Shown: positions 34,271 through 43,877, numbered from the stretch's first letter. The stretch is 64,000 nucleotides of DNA from JBFLYH01 sp964630235 (GCA_964630235.1 CAZVUO010000005.1:186001-250000); one strand, 5' to 3'. Translations and numbers: made by a program. Notes: generated by a model from the letters alone, not told the origin.

Positions 34271-35200
34271 ATGACATTAGAAGACTGGGAAATTATCGGA
34301 ATTGTCGGACCCACCTCATCAAATAAAACAGAACTTTCAATCGAATTAGCGAATATTCTTAATGGAGAAATTATTTCAGCTGACTCACGTCAAATCTATA
34401 AAGATCTTAATATAGGAACCGGAAAACCACGATCAGATCAATTAAAAAAAGTAAAACACCATCTCATATCGGCGGTATCCCCGAAGAAGAAAATAAGTGC
34501 TTACCAGTATCAATTAATGGCAGATTCCGCTTTTAGAAAAATAGCAAATGCTGGCTTAAAGTGTTTATTAACTGGCGGAACAGGTCTGTGGATAAAAGCA
34601 TTTTGTGATGGATTATCCCCAACGCCACCACCAAATCCGGAATTCAGAAAAAAAATTCTTATGGGGATTAATAAAAATGGAATTGAAAAATATTATTCTC
34701 AATTAATCAGAATTGATCCGGGGGTAACTTCAAGAATAAAGAAGAATGATAAATTGAGAATTATTCGTGCGCTGGAAATAATTGAAAATTCATCACTATT
34801 GCCATCAGAAATTAAGTGGGACACCTCGAAAATAAGATACAAAACTCTTCGCATTGGATGCCAACGTCCGAAAGATGTGTTGTACCAAATGGCGGAACAA
34901 AAAATAACGGCCTGGATATCTGAAGGCTGGATCGATGAGGTTGAATGTCTGCTGGCAAAGGGTATTGATCCTAATTATCCGGCCATGAAGGCTTTAGGTT
35001 ACTCTCATATTGTGCAATACTTAGATAATCGGTTTTCAAAAACAACTTTGGTGGACTTGATCAAGCGAGATACGCGGCGTTATATTAAACGACAGCTAAC
35101 GTGGTTTAGGGCGGACAAAAGAATTCATTGGATAGATACGCATCGGCCTATTCAGCAAGTAGTGCAAGAGGCATTGGATCTTATCAATAACCCGGTTTGA
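34271..35200 (+). CDS. miaA: tRNA dimethylallyltransferase MiaA
   Basis: Transfers the dimethylallyl group to A37 of tRNAs reading UNN codons. The 309-residue protein has a P-loop GPTSSNKTE (usually GPTASGKT; Asn replaces the canonical Gly), SADSRQIYKDLNIGTGKP, the LLTGGTGLWIKAF segment and MKALGYSHI. The C-terminal KRQLTWFR is typical. The coding sequence is A+T-rich like the end of mutL before it. The mutL-miaA order is common in bacteria. MiaB, the next enzyme of the pathway, is at 268. Confidence 0.93.
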   Translation: MTLEDWEIIGIVGPTSSNKTELSIELANILNGEIISADSRQIYKDLNIGTGKPRSDQLKKVKHHLISAVSPKKKISAYQYQLMADSAFRKIANAGLKCLLTGGTGLWIKAFCDGLSPTPPPNPEFRKKILMGINKNGIEKYYSQLIRIDPGVTSRIKKNDKLRIIRALEIIENSSLLPSEIKWDTSKIRYKTLRIGCQRPKDVLYQMAEQKITAWISEGWIDEVECLLAKGIDPNYPAMKALGYSHIVQYLDNRFSKTTLVDLIKRDTRRYIKRQLTWFRADKRIHWIDTHRPIQQVVQEALDLINNPV

Positions 35201-35237
35201 CGCCATTCGGTATAAATTTTTTGGAGGTTCTTCTGAC

Positions 35238-36230
35238 ATGTTCAGGCAGCTCTGGGGCGCCCTGCAAACCTGCAATCCCATCCCCGATTCCACCCCCGGC
35301 CCGCTCGTTCGATGGGTGATTATCTTCCGAGCCTGCGTTTTTTCCATGACAGCAACTTCTGGGCTTCTCGGCATTATGCTCGCTTGGCGCGATGGATACT
35401 TTTCTTGGACCCCAGCAGTCCTGGTCCTTCTGGGTTTGCTGATCGCGCACGCGGCCAATAATATCTTGAATGATTTGATGGATTATCGGAGCGGTGTGGA
35501 TACGGCGGATTATTACCGGGTGCAGTATTCGCCGCACCCTATTCATGCAGGATGGATCTCTCCTTTGAGGTTGTTTCTGGTTTTTCTTTTTTTAACCTTC
35601 ATTGATTTCATCATCCTGGTTTATTTCTATCGTTTGCGCGGGCCGTCGGTTGCGGCTTTCGCTGTCGCCGGATTTTTGATCAGTACGGTGTATGTCGGCG
35701 GAAAGTTTTCCTTAAAATTCCTTGGCCTGGGCGAAGCCGCCGTGTTCGCTGTCTGGGGCCCTTTGATGGTCGGCGGCGCTTACCTCGTCATGGCGGGATC
35801 CATACCGGTTACGATTTTGCTCGCGTCCATTCCGTATGCCTTACTGGTCACCACGGTTATCTTTGGTAAACACGTGGATAAATTGAAGGCGGACCAGGCG
35901 AAAGGTATCCGCACCCTGCCGGTTGTCCTTGGGCAGGCGCGCGCGCTACGTGTGATTCAAGTGATGATCGCCATTTTTTATGTCGTGGTGATAGCTGAAA
36001 GTTTTGCCGGCATCATTCCGGCCGCCTCATTGCTGGCGTTATGCGCGATCCCCCGCGCGGTCAAAGTCTGGAGGACTTTACAGCAACCCAGACCTCTGGA
36101 GGCTCCGTTGGGCTGGCCGATCTGGCCTCTGTGGTACGTCGGGTGGTGCATGTATTTGGCCCGGCTGGCTGGAGGCTGGATGATCTTGGGCATGGTCGGA
36201 CAAATCGCGTTCGAGCGGCTGCTCCAATGA
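35238..36230 (+). CDS. UbiA-family prenyltransferase (MenA-like)
   Basis: A 330-residue membrane protein with about nine helices. The two aspartate-rich motifs for prenyl diphosphate and Mg2+ are NDLMDYRSGVD near residues 77-87 and DKLKADQAKGIRTLP near residue 215. The NDxxDxxxGxD form resembles MenA-type enzymes that prenylate a quinone precursor, but no other quinone gene is nearby. The acceptor could also be heme or another aromatic. It has TTGGAGG upstream of the ATG. It ends 19 bases before the convergent zapA gene. Confidence 0.8.
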   Translation: MFRQLWGALQTCNPIPDSTPGPLVRWVIIFRACVFSMTATSGLLGIMLAWRDGYFSWTPAVLVLLGLLIAHAANNILNDLMDYRSGVDTADYYRVQYSPHPIHAGWISPLRLFLVFLFLTFIDFIILVYFYRLRGPSVAAFAVAGFLISTVYVGGKFSLKFLGLGEAAVFAVWGPLMVGGAYLVMAGSIPVTILLASIPYALLVTTVIFGKHVDKLKADQAKGIRTLPVVLGQARALRVIQVMIAIFYVVVIAESFAGIIPAASLLALCAIPRAVKVWRTLQQPRPLEAPLGWPIWPLWYVGWCMYLARLAGGWMILGMVGQIAFERLLQ

Positions 36231-36249
36231 GATCCCGGGAAACCGAGGG

Positions 36250-36588
36250 TCAGTCTTCCTCGGCAAGGGCGGATTGAATGTGTTCGGTGAGGGCCGCCAG
36301 GGCTTCCGGGTCAATAACCGGCGGAATGGCGGCGAGCATGTCAGGGGTTGACGGGGCCGGTTGATCGGGACGGTGAGCACGAAGCCTGAAAATTTCATCC
36401 GCGAGGTTGATGCCGGCCAGAATGCTGATTTTCAAGGGGCTGGTCAGGTGCGTGTTGTCGGCAATTTCCCTCATTTTCTCATCAACATAACGCGCCAGGG
36501 TATGGATATAGTTTTCCTCCGCTTCGCCCCGGATGGCGTACTCACTTCCGAAAATCGTCACCTTCACCGACGGACGCTCATCACTCAT
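36250..36588 (-). CDS. zapA: cell division protein ZapA
   Basis: A 112-residue ZapA-like protein that would promote FtsZ bundling. The N-terminal SVKVTIFGSEYAIRGEAEENYIHTLA and the following VDEKMREIA helix are typical, and the LKISILAGINLADEIF helix leads into a coiled coil. I start at the ATG 36588 rather than the upstream in-frame codon because the domain begins there. The start overlaps the coiled-coil gene upstream by 8 bases. A zapA downstream of pheT is a widespread arrangement. Confidence 0.82.
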   Translation of the reverse strand: MSDERPSVKVTIFGSEYAIRGEAEENYIHTLARYVDEKMREIADNTHLTSPLKISILAGINLADEIFRLRAHRPDQPAPSTPDMLAAIPPVIDPEALAALTEHIQSALAEED

Positions 36589-36859
36589 TTTTATTTTGCT
36601 CCAAAATTCCGGCTTGGGCCTGCTCAAGTTCGGTGATTAACCGGCCTATGGTGGTGATGGCTTTCTTGCGCTCTTTTTGCAGTCGTTCCACTTCGCGTCT
36701 TATCGCCTGGGTATGCAGCGTTTCGGAACGGTCATCCTTCATTTTCAGCCGTTCGGCTTCCATGGCGCGCGCGCGCCACTTCTTGGTTTCGTGGCGGGAT
36801 TGCCGCAAGGCGCTGATGAGCTGGTCAATCTGCTGTACTAAGGTTGTCCAAGGATCCAT
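36581..36859 (-). CDS. small coiled-coil protein, possibly ZapB-like
   Basis: A 92-residue, highly charged helical protein rich in Lys, Arg and Glu with heptad spacing over residues 5-85. Its place between pheT and zapA and its overlap with zapA suggest a division-related partner. There is no enzymatic motif. An in-frame GTG two codons earlier is possible. The ZapB name is only a structural analogy. Confidence 0.6.
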   Translation of the reverse strand: MDPWTTLVQQIDQLISALRQSRHETKKWRARAMEAERLKMKDDRSETLHTQAIRREVERLQKERKKAITTIGRLITELEQAQAGILEQNKNE

Positions 36860-36896
36860 TGCCACGATACCGGGCCCTTGCCGTTTTCGGCGGAGT

Positions 36897-39320
36897 TTAC
36901 CGCTGCAGCGCGCCGAAGCGTTGCTGCAACCGTTCTACAATGCGTGTTTGGAGAACATTCACTTCCTCTTCCTGCAGGGTCCTGTCGAATGCTTGGAACG
37001 TCAGGGAAAAGGCCAGACTTTTAGTGGCGGGCTTCAGGCCTTCACCCTGATACTGGTCAAAAGGCACAACCTGCTGGACCAAGCCTTGACCCATTTCTTG
37101 AATGGCTTGTTGGACTTCGCCCGCCAACGTCGCGGCGGGAACGGCCAGAGCAATGTCGCGCACCACGGAAGGGAATCGTGAAAATGGTTTCAACCCCGGG
37201 TGCCGCATCCAATGGGGAAGCAGCAGCGCCAAATCGAGTTCGGCAACCAGCAGGGCATACTTGGATTTGTAATGTTCCTGGGTTTCCGGATGTAAAACCC
37301 CGGCCCATCCCACCTCGGTTTTCCCACCCAGGTGTAACCGGTAGCTGATCAGGGGGTGCAGAAACGGCAGCGGGTCCGGGTGCAGCGTCAACGTTTCCGC
37401 AATCGGCAACTGTTCCCATAGTCCTTCCAAAACGCCCTTCAAATCGTAAAAATCGGCCTCGGCCGCCTGTTTGCCGGTCCTCCAATGTTTGGGGTGCCGG
37501 AGTCCCGAAAGCACCATCCCCAGCCGCCAGGGTTCCGCAGGCAACGGGTCCCCGGGTTGCGGAAGAAATACCGCGCCGCATTCAAACAGAAAAATCCGCT
37601 CCTGCCCTCTGCGCTGGTTATATACCACGCTGTTGATGAGGCCGGGCAGGAGGGAGGGTCTCAGGAGCGAGAAGTCTTCGCTGAGGGGGTTTTTTAAAAC
37701 CAGCGCCGATCGCCACGGATGGTCCGGAGACAGACGCAAAGCGGCCCACTGGCTGGGACCGCAAAAGCTGTAATTGATCACTTCGGTTAACCCTAATCCG
37801 ACCGCTTGACGCCGGCAGGCTTGCCGGAAAGAACGGCTGAGATTGGGTTCCGGCATGACGAGCGGCACGAGGGGCTGGCGCACGGGGATCTGATCATAGC
37901 CGATCACTTCGGCCAAATCCTCGATCAAATCCTCTTCCACGGAAACGTCGGAGCGGAAACTGGGGACATGAACGCGGTAGGTATGGGACTGCGGGGTTGC
38001 TTCAGTTAAATACCCGAGGCGCGAGAGCGCTTTAAGCGCCGAAGACGCGGACAGTTGCATGCCCAGAATTTTTTCCGCCCGCGCCAGCCGCAGGGTGGTC
38101 ATGCGCGCCGAATGTCTTTTCGGATACAGTTCGGCGATGCCTTTGAGCATGCCGCCTCCCGCGTGTTCGGTTATCAGCTGGGCGGCCCGGTCAAGAGCAA
38201 GGAGAAGGCCCAGTTCGGGGTCTGTTCCGCGTTCGAAACGGTAGGATGATTCCGATTGGCAGTTGGTCTGCCTGCTCATCCGCCGGACCACGACCGGATC
38301 AAACCAGGCCGCTTCCAGCAGAATGTTTTTGGTTTGTTCTTGAACTTCCGTTGCTTGCCCTCCCATGACTCCGGCCAATGCAACTGGTTTGCAGGCGTCC
38401 GCGATCACCAGCTCGCTCCCGTCGAGAACCCGCTCCGTTCCGTCAAGCGTCGTTATTTTTTCGCCGGCCGAGGCTTTTCGCGCGCGAATGACGCCTCCTT
38501 CCAGGCGGTCCAGGTCGAACGCATGGAGTGGGTGTCCGATTTCCATTAAGAGGTAGTTCGTGACATCAACCACGTTATTGATTGAACGGATGCCTAGCGA
38601 CTCCAAACGCCGCTGCATCCACGCTGGAGAAGGGCCCACGGTGACATCGGTGATAATCCGGGCGCAGTAACGATGGCAACCGGCATCCGGGTCCACTTCC
38701 ACTTTCATCCGCGATACCGCAGGCGGGTCAATTTCGGTGATGGAAACCGAAGGGAGGGTAAGGGGGCGGTCCAAGACCGCCGAGAGATGACGGGCAATGC
38801 CGAGATGGGACAGGCAATCGGGACGGTTGGGGGTGACTTCCACCTCCAGCAACGTATCCTGCAACCCCAGCAATTGGCTGACCGGACTGCCGGGCAGCGC
38901 CGTGGGGGACAAATGCATAATGCCTTCCGAGGTCGGCGCCAAGCCTAATTCGGATTCAGAGCAGATCATGCCTTGGGATTCCACGCCGCGGATCTTGGTT
39001 CGGTTGATCTGAACGCCATGGGGAAGGCTGGTTCCGGGCAGGGCGACCGGAACGATATCGCCCGGCGCGATGTTTTTCGCCCCACAGACGATTTGCAGGA
39101 TCTCGCCCGGGATCTCAACTTCTGTCAGGCTGAGTTTGTCGGCATTGGGGTGGGGAAGAACGGTTCGGATCCGTCCCGCGACGACTGTTTCCAAGCCTCC
39201 GCCGCGTTGCTCAATCGAGGATACTTCCAATCCGCTGAGGGTCAGTCGCTCAGCCAGGACCTGCGGTGTAAAATCCCGAAGGTCGATAAACTCGGATAAC
39301 CACGTCAGAGAGACGCGCAA
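36897..39320 (-). CDS. pheT: phenylalanine-tRNA ligase beta subunit
   Basis: The 807-residue beta chain of the alpha2-beta2 enzyme that charges tRNA-Phe. The N-terminus MRVSLTWLSEFIDL, the tRNA-binding EMAP-like domain (VVAGRIRTVLPHPNADKLSL), the B5 domain, the catalytic-like region and the C-terminal anticodon-binding FDX-ACB domain (FSRFPSVVRDIALAVP) are all visible. It starts on TTG with a G-rich ribosome binding site seven bases upstream. pheS, normally just upstream, is absent; the neighbouring gene there is the divergent malQ. Confidence 0.95.
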   Translation of the reverse strand: MRVSLTWLSEFIDLRDFTPQVLAERLTLSGLEVSSIEQRGGGLETVVAGRIRTVLPHPNADKLSLTEVEIPGEILQIVCGAKNIAPGDIVPVALPGTSLPHGVQINRTKIRGVESQGMICSESELGLAPTSEGIMHLSPTALPGSPVSQLLGLQDTLLEVEVTPNRPDCLSHLGIARHLSAVLDRPLTLPSVSITEIDPPAVSRMKVEVDPDAGCHRYCARIITDVTVGPSPAWMQRRLESLGIRSINNVVDVTNYLLMEIGHPLHAFDLDRLEGGVIRARKASAGEKITTLDGTERVLDGSELVIADACKPVALAGVMGGQATEVQEQTKNILLEAAWFDPVVVRRMSRQTNCQSESSYRFERGTDPELGLLLALDRAAQLITEHAGGGMLKGIAELYPKRHSARMTTLRLARAEKILGMQLSASSALKALSRLGYLTEATPQSHTYRVHVPSFRSDVSVEEDLIEDLAEVIGYDQIPVRQPLVPLVMPEPNLSRSFRQACRRQAVGLGLTEVINYSFCGPSQWAALRLSPDHPWRSALVLKNPLSEDFSLLRPSLLPGLINSVVYNQRRGQERIFLFECGAVFLPQPGDPLPAEPWRLGMVLSGLRHPKHWRTGKQAAEADFYDLKGVLEGLWEQLPIAETLTLHPDPLPFLHPLISYRLHLGGKTEVGWAGVLHPETQEHYKSKYALLVAELDLALLLPHWMRHPGLKPFSRFPSVVRDIALAVPAATLAGEVQQAIQEMGQGLVQQVVPFDQYQGEGLKPATKSLAFSLTFQAFDRTLQEEEVNVLQTRIVERLQQRFGALQR

Positions 39321-39345
39321 ATGACAACCCCCCTAAAATGGATGG

Positions 39346-39374
39346 ATTTTTTCACAGAACCATGAGGATGTCAA
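39346..39374 (-). promoter_or_regulatory. probable promoter of pheT-zapA
   Basis: On the minus strand a perfect TTGACA (39374-39369) is followed after 17 bases by AAAAAT (39351-39346), a weak -10. It lies about 25 bases before the pheT TTG. Confidence 0.4.
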
Positions 39375-39535
39375 GCGCTTAAAGCGTTATACCTGGTTGC
39401 GAAAAACGCCATTTTTCCGTTTTATTTCGAACACTCTTGAAGTAATCTGTCATCGCCCGCGGGATAAAAATCCAAAAAAGCTTGTTCACAAATGACGCTA
39501 AATGCCGTAAGCTAAAACATCCTGTTGAGGAATAT

Positions 39536-41374
39536 GTGATACCGCCCATGTCCGATCCAGCGTACGACTATCAATGGCTGTTGACGACACCTTCCGCCGA
39601 GCATTGGCGGCGTATTGGAATTCAGCGCCGCGCGGGCGTGGTGCTGCCGCTGTTCTCGATCCGTTCCGCGGAGAGCGTGGGGATCGGGGAACTGACCGAC
39701 CTTGCGTTTGTCATTGACTGGTGCCAGCGCACTGGCATCAGCCTCATCCAACTTCTGCCTTTAAACGATGTGGGCTTTAATTTTACCCCCTATGACGCCC
39801 AGAGTTCTTTGGCCCTGGATCCCATGTATTTAAGTCTGAAACACCTCACGGGGATCCCCGTGGAAAAATTTTTCCCGCACATCGAGGAATTACGCAAACA
39901 ATTTCCTCCCGGAGCCCCTCGGGTGGATTATGGGATAAAAAAAGCCAAATTGGCATTGCTCCGAAGGATCTTCCAGTCCCAATCATGGGAAACGGCCTTG
40001 GCCTTTAATACCTTCAAACAGCAGCACGCCGGCTGGCTTACGGATTACGGCTGCTTTAAAGTTTTAAAAAGCCAGTATCATGAACAGCCATGGTGGGATT
40101 GGCCGGTTGAGTTCCGAAGAAAGAACACCGATGCCGTTCGAGCGCTCTGCTGTGAGCAGACCTTGGAACTGGAGTTTCATTCCTGGCTGCAATGGCAGTT
40201 GTATGAACAATTCAAGCGCATGAAAACCCAGGCCCAAAATCACGGCATCCATATGATGGGGGATATTCCTTTTCTGGTCTCCCGGGACAGCACGGATGTA
40301 TGGGCGCACCAGGAAAACTTCAAGCAGCGGCTGTCCGCCGGCGCTCCGCCGGACATGTATCATGCCGAAGGCCAGCGCTGGGGGATGCCCCCTTATGACT
40401 GGGAAGCCATTGCGGCCACTGGATATGAGTATTTGATCGAGAAACTCCAGTACGCGCAGAATTTTTACGATCTTTTCCGGATAGATCACTTTGTCGGTAT
40501 TTTCAGGATATGGACTTTTCCGGCCGATGGCGGCGGAACAGGATCCTTTGATCCGGCCGATCAAGACCGGTGGGAAGCCCACGGCACGGCCTTGCTGCGG
40601 ATCATGCTCGCGCATACCCGCATGCTGCCTTGCGCAGAAGATCTGGGGACGGTTCCGGAGTGTTCCTACCGCGTGCTGAAGCAATACGGCATTCCCGGCA
40701 TGGACATTCAACGCTGGGAACGGGACTGGGAACAGACGTACGAATTCAAGCCGCCGGAGAGCTACCGGGCCCACGCGATGGCCATGCTCGCCACCCATGA
40801 TATGCTGGATCTGCGGGGGTGGTGGGAACACGAGGCCGGCACTGTGGATGCCAGCGTATTCAGGCGCAAATGCCAGGACCGGGGACTCGACGCCGATCAG
40901 GTCATGGCCGCGGCTTTTGAGCCGGCCCCGCCCGAGACGGAGCGCCTCCGCTGGAAACAAAAGCTGCGTTCCAAGGAAGCCTGGCTCGAGATCCTCGGCC
41001 GTCCGGAGGATACGGTCAAGGATTTTGTCAGCCTCTTTCTGGGCACTGCGTTCGAAAAGGAATTGTTCTGGAAATACCTTGCGCTGCCCGGAAAGCCGTC
41101 CGCCGGATTCACACCCGCGCTGGCCGAAGCCGTCTTGCTGAAAATCAATCAAACCGCGTCTGTTTTTTCCCTGCAACTGCTTACGGACTGGCTCTCTTTT
41201 ACCGACCTTTTTTCAGCGGTACAATCGCAGGATTGCCGGATCAACCGTCCCGGGACCATCAGCCAGGACAATTGGACGCTCGTGATGCCCTTTGCCCTGG
41301 AACAGCTGCTGGATCATCCCGCGAATCCCCGCATTCGGCAGCTGCTCGAACGTACCCGGCGAACGGTCAGGTGA
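39536..41374 (+). CDS. malQ: 4-alpha-glucanotransferase (amylomaltase, GH77)
   Basis: Rearranges alpha-1,4-glucans in glycogen/maltodextrin metabolism. GH77 features: LPLFSIRSAESVGIGE at the N-terminus, QLLPLNDVG, the nucleophile Asp in FRIDHFVGIFRIW, the acid/base Glu in CAEDLGTVP, and the later ATHDM. About 612 residues. The GTG at 39536 has GAGGA four bases upstream; an ATG at 39548 is an alternative with poorer spacing, and a TTG at 39482 is unlikely. No glycogen gene is adjacent. It is followed by the small exported protein after five bases. Confidence 0.92.
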   Translation: MIPPMSDPAYDYQWLLTTPSAEHWRRIGIQRRAGVVLPLFSIRSAESVGIGELTDLAFVIDWCQRTGISLIQLLPLNDVGFNFTPYDAQSSLALDPMYLSLKHLTGIPVEKFFPHIEELRKQFPPGAPRVDYGIKKAKLALLRRIFQSQSWETALAFNTFKQQHAGWLTDYGCFKVLKSQYHEQPWWDWPVEFRRKNTDAVRALCCEQTLELEFHSWLQWQLYEQFKRMKTQAQNHGIHMMGDIPFLVSRDSTDVWAHQENFKQRLSAGAPPDMYHAEGQRWGMPPYDWEAIAATGYEYLIEKLQYAQNFYDLFRIDHFVGIFRIWTFPADGGGTGSFDPADQDRWEAHGTALLRIMLAHTRMLPCAEDLGTVPECSYRVLKQYGIPGMDIQRWERDWEQTYEFKPPESYRAHAMAMLATHDMLDLRGWWEHEAGTVDASVFRRKCQDRGLDADQVMAAAFEPAPPETERLRWKQKLRSKEAWLEILGRPEDTVKDFVSLFLGTAFEKELFWKYLALPGKPSAGFTPALAEAVLLKINQTASVFSLQLLTDWLSFTDLFSAVQSQDCRINRPGTISQDNWTLVMPFALEQLLDHPANPRIRQLLERTRRTVR

Positions 41375-41379
41375 GCGGT

Positions 41380-41667
41380 ATGATGCGTTTTTGCTCCCGC
41401 TCTATCCATGGCGTGGCCCGCGGCGCAGCGGTTGTTCTGCTCCTGCTGCAGCTCAGTGTTCCCGCCGCCCGGGCTGCGGAACCTCCGGTGGAAAAAGCGG
41501 CCCAACCGCAAATTACCGTTCTGAACATCGCGCTGTTCTACGCCGGTTTGATCGGCGCGGTAATCGGCGCGAGCACCGGCTGGGTGACGTGGTTGATCAT
41601 GCCCAGGATGGAGTCCCCCGGAACCACGCCATCGCAGCAGCCGCCATCTGTTGTTCCCACCCCTTAA
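41380..41667 (+). CDS. small exported single-helix membrane protein
   Basis: A 95-residue protein with a signal peptide or first helix (residues 11-30, AVVLLLLQLSVPAARA) and a second hydrophobic helix (about residues 46-70). The tail is Pro/Ser/Gln-rich. No family is recognised. It lies 5 bases after malQ and 3 bases before the HEAT-repeat gene, so it is likely part of that operon. Confidence 0.6.
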   Translation: MMRFCSRSIHGVARGAAVVLLLLQLSVPAARAAEPPVEKAAQPQITVLNIALFYAGLIGAVIGASTGWVTWLIMPRMESPGTTPSQQPPSVVPTP

Positions 41668-41670
41668 GGC

Positions 41671-42732
41671 ATGATCCCCGCGCGGGTTCGGCATCGTAAC
41701 AGCCTTTGGCCGCGGAGTCTCGTGTCCGCAGGCGTCCGGGGGTTTATAGTCTGCGGCGCGTTGGTACTGCCGAACGCCGCGTATCGGGCGGACGCCCGTG
41801 CCACTTCCGGTCGTACCGCCGCTGAACTTGAAACGCCGTACAGCTGGGAGAATCGTGAACATCCGGGAACCGTCACGCCGAGCCGGACGCCCCCCCTTCC
41901 TGCTCCGCAGAAATATGAGGCCAGCCCCGATGTCTCCCGTCAGGAATCATTTTATGAACAATACTTCCGGAAAGGGAAGCGCGTCTCCGGACCGGACCTG
42001 CCAACCCTGCCCCTGACTCCTCAACCCATCGCCACCCGCGTGCCGAAACCAAAACCCCGCCCCGCCGCGGCCCCGGCCGACCGCCAGAACGAGGAGATTG
42101 CGGCCTTGGTGCATGATTTGGGCGCCGAACCGCACCGGCGCAAAGCCGCCGTGGAACGTCTGTCCACGATCGGTTCCGCGGCGATCCCCGCTTTGCGGCG
42201 GGCGTTGAAGGATTCCTATAAATTCACGCGTCAGGGTGCGCTCGAGGCGCTGGGGTACATCCATTCGCCGGAGACGCTGCCGGCGATTCTTCAGTGCCTG
42301 GACGATCCTCAGGAGAATGTGCGCGCGGAAGCGATCAAAGCCCTGGCGCGCCTGAAGCATCGGCCGGCCGCCGAGGCCATTGCCGCGCGACTTAAAGATT
42401 CACAGCCGCGGGTGCGCCGCGAAGCTGTCCTGGCCTTGGGCCGGGTCAAGGGCCGTGTGGCGCAGGAAGCGCTCTTGAACGCGGCGCGCGAAAATATCCC
42501 GGAAATACGAGTTCTGGCGTGTGAAGAACTGTCCTCCTTCCCTGGTCCGGAAACCCTGCGTGCGCTGCTGGCGGCCACGGCTGATCCGGACCGCGATACG
42601 CAACTGGCCGCGATTCGGTCTTTGGGAGAGCTCGGCGATCCGGCCGCGCGTTCCCGCCTCAAAACCTTGAGTCAGGACGGCAACCGCATGGTGCGCCAGG
42701 CCGCCCGGCAAGCCCTGGACAATTTGGAATGA
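41671..42732 (+). CDS. exported HEAT-repeat protein
   Basis: A 353-residue protein. A hydrophobic leader near residues 20-38 is followed by a Pro-rich stretch (residues 60-135). From about residue 140 there are six or so HEAT/PBS-lyase-like repeats of about 31 residues (for example VRAEAIKALARLKH and VRREAVLALGRVKG). Such repeats are protein-interaction scaffolds. Nothing indicates enzymatic activity. The stop overlaps the RNase D gene by 4 bases. Confidence 0.75.
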   Translation: MIPARVRHRNSLWPRSLVSAGVRGFIVCGALVLPNAAYRADARATSGRTAAELETPYSWENREHPGTVTPSRTPPLPAPQKYEASPDVSRQESFYEQYFRKGKRVSGPDLPTLPLTPQPIATRVPKPKPRPAAAPADRQNEEIAALVHDLGAEPHRRKAAVERLSTIGSAAIPALRRALKDSYKFTRQGALEALGYIHSPETLPAILQCLDDPQENVRAEAIKALARLKHRPAAEAIAARLKDSQPRVRREAVLALGRVKGRVAQEALLNAARENIPEIRVLACEELSSFPGPETLRALLAATADPDRDTQLAAIRSLGELGDPAARSRLKTLSQDGNRMVRQAARQALDNLE

Positions 42733-43877
42733 CGGATTCCGCCGTTCCGTCCCTGCTCGTAAACCTTCAAGCGGACTGGGACGCCGCGGCGCCCCGCCTG
42801 GCGGCGGCCCGGCGTCTGGCGCTTGACCTCGAAAGCAACGGATATTTCCGTTATCCGGAACGGATCTGCCTCCTGCAGATCGCGCTGCCGGGACAAATTT
42901 ATTTGGTGGATCCCCTGAACGTCCGCGATTTACGCGTCTTGGGACCGGTCTTGGCGGATTCCGGCTGTCTCAAGATCATGCACGCGTGCGACAACGATCT
43001 ACGCGTGCTGGACCGCGATTATGGGTTTCGCGTCCGGCCGATTTATGACACGGCCATCGCCGCCCGTTTTCTGGGGCTGGAGCGGCTGGGATTGGCCACG
43101 GTGGTTGAAACCCTGCTGGGCTTCTCACTGCCCAAAACCAAAGCCCTCCAGCGCCAGGATTGGACCGTGCGCCCCCTGGCCCTGTCTTCGCTTGCGTATG
43201 CCGCAGGCGATGTGGCCCATCTGTTCGCTTTGCACGACGAGCTGGAACGGCGCCTGCGCCTGCTCGGCCGTTCCGAATGGGTGCGGGAGGAATGCGAGCG
43301 CCTGGAATCCATCCGACGCGCCCCCGAGCCGTCGCCTGAAGAGCGGATTTGGTCCGTGTCCGGCAGCCGCGCGCTCACTGACCGCGAACGCGCGGTGCTT
43401 TTGGAGCTGACGCAGTGGCGGGCCCGGCTGTGCCAGCAATTGGACCGGGCACCGTTCCGCGTCATCGGCGACGAGATCCTGCTGGCGCTGGCGCGCGATC
43501 CCAACCAGAATCTCAGTACCATGAACGCACTCCGCGGCCTGCGCGCCACGGGAGCGCTCACGTCCCTCCGCCAGGCTTTGCGCCAGGGGCGGCTGGCGCG
43601 TCCGGTTCCTCTGCCTAAATCAGAGGGATCCCGCCGGTCACGGCCCTCGCCAAAATATCTTGTCCGCCTGAAGGCGTTAAAATCCTGGCGGGTGTCTAAA
43701 GGGCAGGAACTCATGCTGGATCCGGCCGCTCTCTGGCCACTATCCAGTCTTGAACGGATGGCGGACAGCCTGCAGGTGGAATCGCCCAATCAGGAAATCC
43801 GCCGCTGGCAGCACCGCCTGTTCTCCCCGGAGTTGGAGACGCTTTTGGAACAACTCCGCTCCGTGTCCCCCTCATGA
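42729..43877 (+). CDS. rnd: ribonuclease D
   Basis: A 3'-5' exoribonuclease acting on tRNA and other small RNA 3' ends. The 382-residue protein has DEDD-y catalytic residues: LDLES (usually DTEF; Asp33 and Glu35 retained), HACDNDLRVL, and YAAGDVAHL. An HRDC domain follows around residues 210-285. The start overlaps the HEAT-repeat gene (ATGA). Confidence 0.9.
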   Translation: MTDSAVPSLLVNLQADWDAAAPRLAAARRLALDLESNGYFRYPERICLLQIALPGQIYLVDPLNVRDLRVLGPVLADSGCLKIMHACDNDLRVLDRDYGFRVRPIYDTAIAARFLGLERLGLATVVETLLGFSLPKTKALQRQDWTVRPLALSSLAYAAGDVAHLFALHDELERRLRLLGRSEWVREECERLESIRRAPEPSPEERIWSVSGSRALTDRERAVLLELTQWRARLCQQLDRAPFRVIGDEILLALARDPNQNLSTMNALRGLRATGALTSLRQALRQGRLARPVPLPKSEGSRRSRPSPKYLVRLKALKSWRVSKGQELMLDPAALWPLSSLERMADSLQVESPNQEIRRWQHRLFSPELETLLEQLRSVSPS

